A program made the position numbers and the translations under genes. Shown here piece after piece: positions 7,400-14,594 of a DNA stretch of 19,589 nt (position 1 is its first letter; the number at the start of each line of letters is the position of its first letter). Source of the stretch: Archaeoglobaceae archaeon (GTDB taxonomy: Archaea; Halobacteriota; Archaeoglobi; Archaeoglobales; Archaeoglobaceae); NCBI GenBank assembly GCA_025059545.1, contig JANXDJ010000021.1:1-19589 (forward strand), written 5' to 3'. The notes beneath the pieces were generated by a model. The model ran no database searches, had not been told where the DNA came from, and worked only from the letters and a program-made list of their open reading frames with translations.

Positions 7400-8512
7400 T
7401 CACCTTCCTAATCTCTCCATAAATGCCTGCACTCTCGTCTTTATTCTGCCGATGTCAGCAGAAGAAGCATATTCTTTTTCAAGCAAAAGCACCGGAATTC
7501 CATCCTTTTCGAGATCCATTCTTAGCTTGGCGTTTTCAATGCCGAATAAGTCGCAAAACTTATTATGTGTCAAAATTACTCCATCTGCTTCAGAAATTTC
7601 AAAGATCTGCTTTAGGAAATTCTTTCGGAAATTATACTCACCGAACATCCTCGCACATATCTTAAGATTTTCAAGATACTTTTCAGCAAGAAATTCATAG
7701 AGATCGCTATCTTCAAACCGCTTCATGTTCCAAAATGCTCCACAGCCAAAACATGTCGTTTCAGAAACAATTATCGCACCCATTTCCTCAATTTTCTTTA
7801 TAAGCTCTATTTCATCTAGCGGACTTCCTCCAAGAACAAATTTTGCGCGAAAGTCAATTTTTCTACCTTCCTTTAAAACTTCTTCAATTAATGATTCGAA
7901 TGCTTTTGATGGTATAGATTCGCGGGCAATTGCTAAAGAGATCGCTTCACTTCCGTAAAAATTTGGCTTTTTGAATCTTTTTCTGCTAAATTCCATCATT
8001 TTATCATTGATCCTATCCTGAAGCTTTATCTGGTTGACAATTTCATCTTCACTGATCTCCATCCCAAAATTTTTCTCGTAGAAGTTTTTTAAATTCATTA
8101 TTTCGGCAGTAAAAAATTTTAAAGTATCCTCATTGACCAAGTGCGGGACTTTGAAGTAATAAATAAACTTAGCTTTCTTGGCGTGCAGAATTTCATCAAA
8201 AGTTCCCATCCAGTGATCACAACCTCTCACTCTGATAAAGCCGTCGAGAAAATCGTAGCTACCGTTCAAAACAAGTTCAAGACAGCTTCTGCAAAGAGTG
8301 CAATTATATCTTGAGAGATAGGAATCCGCTGTAGATGTATCTGAATTGCTATTTCCTCTGAGCCTGAAAGGTAGAATTCTACCCGCTTCAGCGATTTCCC
8401 TTGGCAAGGCTATGCAAGCGTGTCCTATTACAAATCCTCCGTTTGATTTCCAGTCTTTTATATATTCATTCTCAAGAAGGGTCGAAATTTCCTGAAGCTT
8501 ATCGAATAACAT
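7400..8512 (-). CDS. BCR/HgdB-family reductase subunit (BzdN/BcrC-like)
   Basis: 370 residues, the smaller catalytic-type subunit. Seen: IGHACIALPREI (29-40), the cysteine group YNCTLCRSC (C71, C74, C77), RGCDHW (C98), the mid-domain GGSPLDE and ETTCFGCG (C254, C257), and the terminal signature FCDLFGIEN (C320), then GIPVLLLEKEY and IGRIKTRVQAFME. This last pattern is diagnostic of the HgdB/BcrC family. Known: such subunits carry [4Fe-4S] clusters and, together with the BcrB-type chain, form the active site for two-electron reduction of an aromatic CoA ester. The ATG shares one base with the stop of the upstream gene (TAATG). The family also contains 2-hydroxyacyl-CoA dehydratases and double-cubane proteins. 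The complete N-O-P-Q set makes a benzoyl-CoA reductase-like complex the best reading, but not necessarily with benzoyl-CoA as substrate. Confidence 0.87.
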   Translation of the reverse strand: MLFDKLQEISTLLENEYIKDWKSNGGFVIGHACIALPREIAEAGRILPFRLRGNSNSDTSTADSYLSRYNCTLCRSCLELVLNGSYDFLDGFIRVRGCDHWMGTFDEILHAKKAKFIYYFKVPHLVNEDTLKFFTAEIMNLKNFYEKNFGMEISEDEIVNQIKLQDRINDKMMEFSRKRFKKPNFYGSEAISLAIARESIPSKAFESLIEEVLKEGRKIDFRAKFVLGGSPLDEIELIKKIEEMGAIIVSETTCFGCGAFWNMKRFEDSDLYEFLAEKYLENLKICARMFGEYNFRKNFLKQIFEISEADGVILTHNKFCDLFGIENAKLRMDLEKDGIPVLLLEKEYASSADIGRIKTRVQAFMERLGR

Positions 8513-9795
8513 TATCCCTCACTCCTACTTTTTATTCCCACTAATCCAGCAAATGACTGAAGCAATGGGATTGCAAGAGCGGAGAGTATTTGCGGATTTG
8601 AAGCTATGACGTCTACTATGGACCTTACCAAGTTGTTCAGCATTTTTTCAAGCTCTTTTTTATCCGAAGAAGCAATTGCTGAGTTTAGAATGTTGGAAAT
8701 TGCTTTTGGATCACTCTCAGCAACTCCATTGACAACCTTCGCAATCCCGGTTAAAATTTCACCGAGCTTTTTCGTGTCAATTTCCTTCATAAGAGAAGTA
8801 GTAATCTGTGCAGAGAGATCTGGTGGCAACTCGTTAAACTTTGATAACGCTTTAGATCCTATGCCCATCAGGAGATTGAGCGCAGTAGGAGCTAATGGTG
8901 CCAGAGCCATCATTGTAAGTGGATTTTTCCATAGTGCGTTGTTTAAAGCATCGCTAAAATCGTTCAAATCCTCCAATATAGCATTTACTGCCTTTCTGAA
9001 TTCCTCAACATCCATTGAATTTAGGAATTTTTCCATTGTAGTCTCTGCGATCTCTTTAAACTTTCTATCACCTTTTCCTAAGATATAGTTCCCCTCATGC
9101 ACTTTATTAATCAAAGTGGACACATTGCTGAGCATTTTTCCCATTTGCTCTACGTCTACCTTGGTGAGAGTTGCAAATAATGCACTGGCAAGAACTTCTG
9201 ATGGTAGCTCGACCCTTCTAATTGCATCATTTGAAATCGCAATACCTGCGTTCAAAACAGCTGGAACAGAGCTAACTAAATTTCCAAGCTTTACTGGATT
9301 TCCAAAAATTTTCTCATTCACGATCTCGAAGGTGCCATAGGTGCAGTATGCAGAATCTTCGACGAACTTCTTCATTTTTCCAAAGTCTAAGGTATCAATA
9401 AACTCCCCAATTCTATCCCCCAGCAATTCCGCAATGAGCTTCGGATGATCTTTTCTCAATCTTTCCATCTGATCGAAAAAGTCGTTAACAGCTTTTGCTG
9501 CGTAAACAGCATTTAAATCCTTGGCAACACCTCTAAGCAATCCAACAACCGCATCGCTTGCAAAACTGCTCATGTAGGAATTTACTCCTTGCACTAATCC
9601 GAATACCGCATTTACACTTCTTGGTGCAAGACTGAAGAAAGTCGTAGCAAACTCTAAGTCCTTGCTGAGAATTTCCCTAACATCTCTCTCAATTTTCGCC
9701 GGACTCGCAAACTCATTTGCCATTCTCCTAACTAAATCCTTATAAAATATCGAGCCGCCCATTGCCTTTAGAAGACCAAAAAGCATATCGATCAT
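8512..9795 (-). CDS. Unrecognised 427-residue helical repeat protein
   Basis: I do not recognise this protein. It looks entirely alpha-helical and has internal repetition. A unit of about 71 residues starting NPVKLGNL (166-236) resembles one starting NPLTMMAL (291-361). Both contain ELPxxLxA near residue 30 and a (V/I)D-x4-G-x2-L helix further on. A third partial copy starts NPQILSAL (400). A shorter motif, D-x3-(hydrophobic)-x2-hydrophobic, recurs near 136, 213, 261, 339 and 377. Hydrophobic stretches near 293-313 and 401-421 could be membrane-associated or simply buried helices. There is no signal peptide and only one cysteine (151), so it does not bind an Fe-S cluster. A perfect archaeal ribosome site, GGAGGTGA (9800-9807), precedes the ATG, so it is probably well translated. 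It lies between the dehydrogenase pair and the reductase genes, with a 1-base overlap downstream, so a scaffold or membrane-anchoring role is possible but speculative. Confidence 0.85.
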   Translation of the reverse strand: MIDMLFGLLKAMGGSIFYKDLVRRMANEFASPAKIERDVREILSKDLEFATTFFSLAPRSVNAVFGLVQGVNSYMSSFASDAVVGLLRGVAKDLNAVYAAKAVNDFFDQMERLRKDHPKLIAELLGDRIGEFIDTLDFGKMKKFVEDSAYCTYGTFEIVNEKIFGNPVKLGNLVSSVPAVLNAGIAISNDAIRRVELPSEVLASALFATLTKVDVEQMGKMLSNVSTLINKVHEGNYILGKGDRKFKEIAETTMEKFLNSMDVEEFRKAVNAILEDLNDFSDALNNALWKNPLTMMALAPLAPTALNLLMGIGSKALSKFNELPPDLSAQITTSLMKEIDTKKLGEILTGIAKVVNGVAESDPKAISNILNSAIASSDKKELEKMLNNLVRSIVDVIASNPQILSALAIPLLQSFAGLVGIKSRSEG

Positions 9796-9809
9796 ATTCT
9801 CACCTCCAA

Positions 9810-11081
9810 CTAAAGCTGTTTGCAGTTATAAAAATACCTTGCGACATCCATCTGACATAATTGCCTTCCACCCATCCAAAGCTGAATTATCTTTACATCT
9901 CTCCAATGTTTCTCGATGTCAAAAGTGCGATCTATGCCGTAGTGTGCAAAAAGGTTCATTGCCTTCTCTGCAACACCGCAACAAGCGTCTACAACCCTAA
10001 GTTTTAAAGCTCTGCCTCTTGCAATTATCTCTGGTGAAAATCTTTCTCCATAAAGCTCTGGGTTGTCGAGCATTCTTGCATACGTGTAAACAGCGGATCT
10101 GGAGATTTCTATTTCTGAAGCTATGTCTGCCAAAAATCCTGCCACTACAGTGTTCTCCTTTAGAGGCTTACCCCTATACCTGAATTCGCTACATTTCTCC
10201 AGCAGAATTTCGTATATATCTTCCATAGCTCCCAATGCCATTCCAGCGCTTCCGAGACAGCCTGTCGAGATTATGATCCTGAAATACTTCGCATCCAATT
10301 CTTCCCCCCAAGCTCTGTAATGCTTCGGAACCCTAACGTTTTCAAACCATATGTCGGAATTCTTATCCGCTGCCATTCCTGCTTTTCTGTAAGGTTCTCC
10401 TTGCTTAACCCCCGGCAAATCTGCTGGGACATAGATGTAGGCAAAGTATTTCTCATCTGCAACCCCTGGGTTAGTTGTGCATACAACTCCAAACAAGTCC
10501 GCGAGACCCCCGCTATTCGTTGGCCAAAGCTTGTGCCCATTGATGACCCACTCATCGCCTTCGAGCTTGGCAGTTGTTCTTATCGTCTTTCCCTTTAACT
10601 CATCCAAATTCTCAATATCTGAACCACCCTGCGGTTCTGTCATCGCATTCGCAGAAATCGTTAGCTTATTCCTTTTATAAAGTGGTGCGAACTCGGCACA
10701 AAGTTCGTAATTTATGTGTGGCTTCACAGTTATAACGAAAAGAGGCCACAAGGATACGCCTACCGAGACCGCTATTCCAGTATCGTATCTTCCAATTTCC
10801 TCCATTACTCTTGCTGTGATTGAACCAAAGTAATCGGAACTGCCTAAACCCCAACCACCCACTTCCTCTGGAAAAACAGCCATCTGAAATCCATATTTTA
10901 CCATCAATTTCTCTAAGGCTGGTTCTATCGTTCTATGCTCTTTCCAATCCTCGTCAAAGTTTCTTCTGTATGGTTTAACGTTCTTTTCTCCCCACTCCAT
11001 TATCATTTCAGCGAGATACTTCTCAAGAGGAGATTCAAATTCCTTAATCCTCGCAAACTCCAAAATATCACCCCCTACCAT
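9810..11081 (-). CDS. Acyl-CoA dehydrogenase family protein with altered catalytic site
   Basis: 423 residues from the ATG at 11081. A TTG at 11063, a few bases after a strong GGGGGTGA, is an equally good or better start (417 residues). Acyl-CoA dehydrogenase fold: VFPEEVGGWGLG (69-80), the flavin motif AMTEPQGGSD (146-155), NGHKLWPTNS, RGKPLKENTVVA and the C-terminal HWRDVKIIQLWMGGRQ. In most family members that last segment reads QIYEGTxQ and its Glu is the catalytic base; here the position is Met403. The alternative Glu site of the isovaleryl/long-chain enzymes also appears to be absent. Asp100 (GRYDTG) lies where some family members have Asp near the substrate. Known: dehydrogenases of cyclohexene-carboxyl-CoA replace the Glu and use an Asp elsewhere. 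Inferred: action on a cyclic CoA ester, or function as a subunit with the adjacent paralogue. It overlaps the upstream gene by 7 bases if the ATG is used. Confidence 0.88.
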   Translation of the reverse strand: MVGGDILEFARIKEFESPLEKYLAEMIMEWGEKNVKPYRRNFDEDWKEHRTIEPALEKLMVKYGFQMAVFPEEVGGWGLGSSDYFGSITARVMEEIGRYDTGIAVSVGVSLWPLFVITVKPHINYELCAEFAPLYKRNKLTISANAMTEPQGGSDIENLDELKGKTIRTTAKLEGDEWVINGHKLWPTNSGGLADLFGVVCTTNPGVADEKYFAYIYVPADLPGVKQGEPYRKAGMAADKNSDIWFENVRVPKHYRAWGEELDAKYFRIIISTGCLGSAGMALGAMEDIYEILLEKCSEFRYRGKPLKENTVVAGFLADIASEIEISRSAVYTYARMLDNPELYGERFSPEIIARGRALKLRVVDACCGVAEKAMNLFAHYGIDRTFDIEKHWRDVKIIQLWMGGRQLCQMDVARYFYNCKQL

Positions 11082-12217
11082 ATTTTCGCACCGAAGTAGT
11101 TTGCAGAGAGTTCGAGAAGTAGATGATATGGGTTGAGTATCGTCTTTATGCTTTTAGCATCTCTCCATTGCTTCTCTAAAAGTCCCTCTCGTGCATAACC
11201 CTGCGAAGCCATGAGCTCCATAGCTCTATCTGCAGAAATAAAAGCAGAACTGGAACACTTTAGAGCGGATAAAACTGAGAAAGTATACACTTCTTCTTCA
11301 TTTCTATCTTCGAGCATCATTTTTGCCAATATCTGTGCAATGGATTTTGCTTCAATTGCTTCCCTTACAACATCCGCAATCACAATCGCATCAACGGTGT
11401 TATCCCGTAATGGTTTTCCTCTAATAGTTCTCTTTTCTGCCCAATCCCCAAGAATTCTACATGAATCCAATGCAGAACCAACACATAGTGCAGAGAGGCA
11501 GAAATTTAGATAGATATACAATTTTCTCCATGCATCGCCAGCTAATATCTTTTTTTTCTCAATTTCTGCTTTTATTCTTACGTCGCAATTTCTACTTGCA
11601 ATCAAACCTGTGGTTTTTATTAGCTCACTTCTTTCAACTTCTTCAGCTTCTATAAATGCAAGAGAAATTCCGTCATAGTCGCAGAAGACCACATAGATCT
11701 CAGCATCAAAACCAGAGTTTAAAGGTCTTCCAGCACCTCTTATCTTTACCTTGTCCCCTATACTTACGGCTTTTGCGAGTTCAAAACCTTTAAAATCGCT
11801 TTTTCCGAATTGCGGAGGATAGATTGCAACTCTACATAGATCTTTTGAAAGTCTTTCTACAAGAAAATCAAATACCTCGCTGTTCTGCGCTGAAGCTGTA
11901 GAGGCTAAAACCGACGAAAGCACAAAACCTATTCCCACGTCTGCTTTCCCGATTTCCTCAAAACTTCTTAGTATGACCAGAGGCAACTCTTCAGAGCTTA
12001 TTCCTGCTCCGCCTAAGGCTTCAGGAACGTTTAACTTTTGCAGCCCTATATCCAAAAAAAGCTTTTTCATTGCTCTCTCTGTTATTTCAAAATCATCGTC
12101 TATTTGTGCACGATAGGGGATAACCTCTTTATCCGCCCACTCCTTTACGCTCTTTGCAAGCATTTCTGCTAAATCGCTTCTAAGCTCCGAAATATTATCA
12201 AACTCTATTTTCATCAT
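11075..12217 (-). CDS. Degenerate acyl-CoA dehydrogenase-like subunit
   Basis: 380 residues, first gene of the operon. The fold is recognisable: LNVPEALGGAGIS (63-75), FEEIGKADVGIGFVLSS, RGKPLRDNTVDA, and the C-terminal ASQGYAREGLLEKQWRDAKSI. Key sites are altered. The flavin motif that should read like AMTEPxxGSD is YPPQFGKSDF, and the catalytic-Glu segment reads KTILNPYH, with Leu361 at the Glu position. It shares the unusual RGKPLxxNTV segment with its downstream neighbour, so the two are probably a duplicated pair. Heteromeric acyl-CoA dehydrogenases with complementary active sites are known for bacterial steroid degradation (ChsE1-ChsE2 type); this pair may be similar, with this chain partly structural. 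Two ATGs in a row (12217, 12214) and no ribosome site upstream suggest a leaderless or nearly leaderless transcript. Confidence 0.82.
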   Translation of the reverse strand: MMKIEFDNISELRSDLAEMLAKSVKEWADKEVIPYRAQIDDDFEITERAMKKLFLDIGLQKLNVPEALGGAGISSEELPLVILRSFEEIGKADVGIGFVLSSVLASTASAQNSEVFDFLVERLSKDLCRVAIYPPQFGKSDFKGFELAKAVSIGDKVKIRGAGRPLNSGFDAEIYVVFCDYDGISLAFIEAEEVERSELIKTTGLIASRNCDVRIKAEIEKKKILAGDAWRKLYIYLNFCLSALCVGSALDSCRILGDWAEKRTIRGKPLRDNTVDAIVIADVVREAIEAKSIAQILAKMMLEDRNEEEVYTFSVLSALKCSSSAFISADRAMELMASQGYAREGLLEKQWRDAKSIKTILNPYHLLLELSANYFGAKIW

Positions 12218-12332
12218 TTTTAGTAATTACTGCCACACGAATAAAACTTTTTTGAATAAAAATGCTCCTAACTTGCACAAGTTTTTAAATACTATGCACA
12301 ACACTTTTAAAGCGAGAAAAAAACAGTCGATC
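12218..12332. promoter_or_regulatory. Divergent promoter and candidate operator region
   Basis: 115 bases between the operon and the oppositely oriented regulator. Seen: TTTTTAAATA (12282-12291), a good TATA box for the regulator, also readable as TATTTAAAAA on -. TGCACAA occurs at 12274-12280 and 12295-12301, 21 bases apart (two helical turns) and flanking that TATA box. The first copy sits in the near-palindrome ACTTG-CA-CAAGT (12271-12282). For the - strand operon, TTTTATTC (about 12241-12248) lies about 25 bases before the start codon. AGTAATTACT (12222-12231) is a perfect palindrome next to the first operon gene. Both palindromes are plausible regulator sites. Confidence 0.5.
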
Positions 12333-12944
12333 ATGAAGAAAAGGCTTCACACAACTCTTAGCAACGAAGCGAGTAGGATCATAGAAAAATATCTTTCAGA
12401 ATATGGTAGGGTAAACAACGTGATTGAAGAAGCTTTAGCCATTTTTGACCGATATAAAACTAGCAAGCTTGATACCTCGTGCAATCTCATAGAGCTAATG
12501 GATGAGGCTAACCTCGTGGCTTTCAATGCTAAAACAATAGAACTCGTGGTTTCAGGCGAAGTTGAGAAAGCATTATGTGACAACGAGCTTGAGATAATCA
12601 TAAGGCGAATTTACAGAAAGCCAATTGCTGAAATCTCAGTTCTTGAAGCTATTAAGGGAATCGAGAACTGTTTATTGGCAACAAGAAAGGCTACAAAAGT
12701 CAATATAAGGATAGATAACAGGGGTTATTACCTTCTCGTGACATCTAATCTCGGTAAAAATACAGATATAATTGTATGTGAAGCTATAAGAAAGTTTCTT
12801 GAGAGAAACTTCCAGGTAAGAGTTTTCTTCGAAGTATTTTCACAGGGATACAGCATTTTTGCAGATTTAAAAGATACCGAACAGGAGATTAGTATCCCAC
12901 AATCTAATAAGTTTGACACAAGCAAAGAATTTCAAATCGTTTAA
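12333..12944 (+). CDS. Ribbon-helix-helix-type transcriptional regulator
   Basis: About 203 residues from the ATG at 12333. An ATG at 12252 would add 27 residues but lies upstream of the TATA box at 12282, and the added sequence looks non-coding. The N-terminus MKKRLHTTLSNEASRIIEKY, followed by RVNNVIEEALAIF, fits a ribbon-helix-helix (CopG/MetJ-type) DNA-binding domain: a short basic beta strand and two helices. The remaining 150 residues are not recognised. They are mixed alpha/beta with strands such as VNIRIDNRGYYLLVTS and could be a ligand-sensing or oligomerisation domain. The gene is divergent from the nine-gene operon with a shared promoter region. The inferred role is control of that operon and of itself, perhaps in response to a CoA ester. 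The fold call is moderate, the target assignment is by context only. Confidence 0.7.
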   Translation: MKKRLHTTLSNEASRIIEKYLSEYGRVNNVIEEALAIFDRYKTSKLDTSCNLIELMDEANLVAFNAKTIELVVSGEVEKALCDNELEIIIRRIYRKPIAEISVLEAIKGIENCLLATRKATKVNIRIDNRGYYLLVTSNLGKNTDIIVCEAIRKFLERNFQVRVFFEVFSQGYSIFADLKDTEQEISIPQSNKFDTSKEFQIV

Positions 12945-12960
12945 GAATATAAAAACTATT

Positions 12961-13446
12961 TTAAAACCTTATTTTTGATAAACACTTCTCACAAAAGCTT
13001 GAAGTCTTTTTATCAACCTCGAGAACGTTATTGGAGAAGTTCATAACACAGCCATTAACCTTGCAGTGCGTCAAGCCAAAAACATGCCCTAGCTCATGCA
13101 CAGCTTCTTTTAAAAGTCTAATTTTAAGCTCTTCTCTGCTAACACCGAATTTTAGCCTGTAGTATGATACAATCGCTTTTAAACCACCAACTTCTGCTTC
13201 CCCAAAGACGAAGTTCAATCCTTTTGCATATAGATCTTCAGAGGTTATTGCAAGTGTTCTTTTTGAAACTTTCAACGTTGAGAGTATGCATGTGGAATTA
13301 TATTGACCACGCTTGTTGTAGCAGTTTGATGGCAATGGAATGGCTGGGAGAATCAAGATCTCCGTATCAAATACCTTTTTCAGCTCCTTAGCAAGCCATT
13401 CAACGAGCTCTTCATCGACTTCTCCAAGAGGTTGAAGCTGGATCAT
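12961..13446 (-). CDS. amzA: Archaemetzincin, zinc metalloprotease
   Basis: 161 residues, full length for the archaeal family. Seen: the long zinc-binding motif HELGHVFGLTHC (117-128; His117, His121 and His127 as ligands, Glu118 as catalytic base), then CVMNF (133-137) supplying the Met-turn-like methionine, and FCEKC (C152, C155). C128, C133, C152 and C155 form the four-cysteine structural zinc site that distinguishes archaemetzincins. No signal peptide, so it is probably cytosolic. The ATG overlaps the stop of the TraB-family gene by 4 bases (ATGA), and it is the last gene of a three-gene operon. The physiological substrate of the family is not established. It converges with the regulator gene, separated by 16 bases. 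Confidence 0.95.
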   Translation of the reverse strand: MIQLQPLGEVDEELVEWLAKELKKVFDTEILILPAIPLPSNCYNKRGQYNSTCILSTLKVSKRTLAITSEDLYAKGLNFVFGEAEVGGLKAIVSYYRLKFGVSREELKIRLLKEAVHELGHVFGLTHCKVNGCVMNFSNNVLEVDKKTSSFCEKCLSKIRF

Positions 13447-14594
13447 AAAAATCTCAGATTTTCAGAGATAATCTTCATAACATCCACTCCAAAGTTTGTT
13501 AGGATGTAATAACCTCCATAAATTGTGCCAATCGTGCTTCCGATATTCGTCAAAGCTGCAACAAGAATCACTCTGAAAAACTTGTTCTGGAACAGCTCTT
13601 TAAGACTATCAGATTTAAAAACCTCTTCGACATCTTTCATCGTCGGCTTTCTGATCCAGGCTTCGACAGCTCCAGAGATCCAGCCTGCTGCCAAGAATGG
13701 GTTCAAAGAAGTGAGCCAAGCACAAAGAAAAGCTGATAAAGCTGAAAGAGGATGAGCTCTTGCAAGGAGTGCTCCAAATGCAGCAAGGATCCCATTGATC
13801 AGGAACCAATAGAGAAATACCTTGTAGAGCAATTCAAAAGCAAAAATGGCTGTCAAGGCAAAGAATGCAAGAATAAAAGCTATAAAAATTAGTCCGATCC
13901 ACTTTAAAGTTCTGCTCTGCTTAACTTCAAGTAGTCTTTGAGGATTCTGAACTCCTTTCTGCATTGCATCCATGATCCCCTTTTTATGTCCCGCTCCAAC
14001 TACTGCTACGACTTTGTTGTATCTCTCCATCGCTTTAAGCAAATTGTAAGCCATGAACTCATCCCTTTCATCGATCAAAACCTTTGCAGCTTTTGGTGAG
14101 ATCTTTCTGAACTCCTTCACGAGCAGATCTATGATGTCTTCTCTTAGCATCTCCTCTACTTCTAAATCTTTGCCGAAAGTGCCACGAAACATGTAGTAGA
14201 CGAATTTTATCTTCTCGAAGAAGCTCATCTGCCCCCAGAGACGCTTGAAAGTTATGGTAATGTCCCTGTCAATCAGCAAAACATCCGCTTTAACCTCTTT
14301 TGCCTTATTTATTGCAGTAAGCATCTCTTCTCCGGGTTTGGTCTTCATCTCTTCTCCGATTTTTCGCTGAAAATATCCGAGCAAAAGCTGTAGCAGTATT
14401 AGGAAAAAATCACCTTTTTTAAGGATTTCGGACACTTTTACTTCTTCTCTTTCCCCCATCAAAGCCTTGTATCTTGCAGGACAAAGTTCTACTGCTACAG
14501 CATCTGGTTTTTCCGCTTCTATTACACTCTTAACCTCTTCAACACTTTTCTGCAGAACATGTGCAGTTCCAATGATTACGAGCTTCTTTTCCAC
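13443..14594 (-). CDS. TraB-family membrane protein
   Basis: 383 residues. The N-terminal TraB/PrgY domain shows LVIIGTAHVLQKS (5-17), DAVAVELCPARY (31-42), DVLLIDRDI and VVAVVGAGHKKGI. The C-terminal part has several hydrophobic segments (about 233-285, 290-315 and one near 350-372), so the protein is probably anchored in the membrane with a cytosolic N-terminal domain. The start is GTG at 14594, supported by GGAGGTG (14600-14606) 5 bases upstream. The family includes the pheromone-shutdown protein PrgY and distant relatives of Tiki/GumN proteins, some proposed to be metalloproteases through the GTAHV region; the archaeal function is unknown. The gene overlaps the site-2 protease gene by 19 bases and archaemetzincin by 4, which suggests a joint role in membrane-linked proteolysis. 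Confidence 0.9.
   Translation of the reverse strand: MEKKLVIIGTAHVLQKSVEEVKSVIEAEKPDAVAVELCPARYKALMGEREEVKVSEILKKGDFFLILLQLLLGYFQRKIGEEMKTKPGEEMLTAINKAKEVKADVLLIDRDITITFKRLWGQMSFFEKIKFVYYMFRGTFGKDLEVEEMLREDIIDLLVKEFRKISPKAAKVLIDERDEFMAYNLLKAMERYNKVVAVVGAGHKKGIMDAMQKGVQNPQRLLEVKQSRTLKWIGLIFIAFILAFFALTAIFAFELLYKVFLYWFLINGILAAFGALLARAHPLSALSAFLCAWLTSLNPFLAAGWISGAVEAWIRKPTMKDVEEVFKSDSLKELFQNKFFRVILVAALTNIGSTIGTIYGGYYILTNFGVDVMKIISENLRFL

Noticed and set aside
4470..8512. Reading the four genes as 2-hydroxyacyl-CoA dehydratase plus activator
   Set aside because: Two distinct ATPase genes and a 462-residue large subunit fit a class I benzoyl-CoA reductase-like complex better. The alternative is not fully excluded and is noted as a test in the findings.
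12252..12332. Upstream ATG (12252) as start of the regulator
   Set aside because: It lies before the likely TATA box at 12282-12291, and the added 27 residues lack domain character. The ATG at 12333 begins exactly at the DNA-binding domain.
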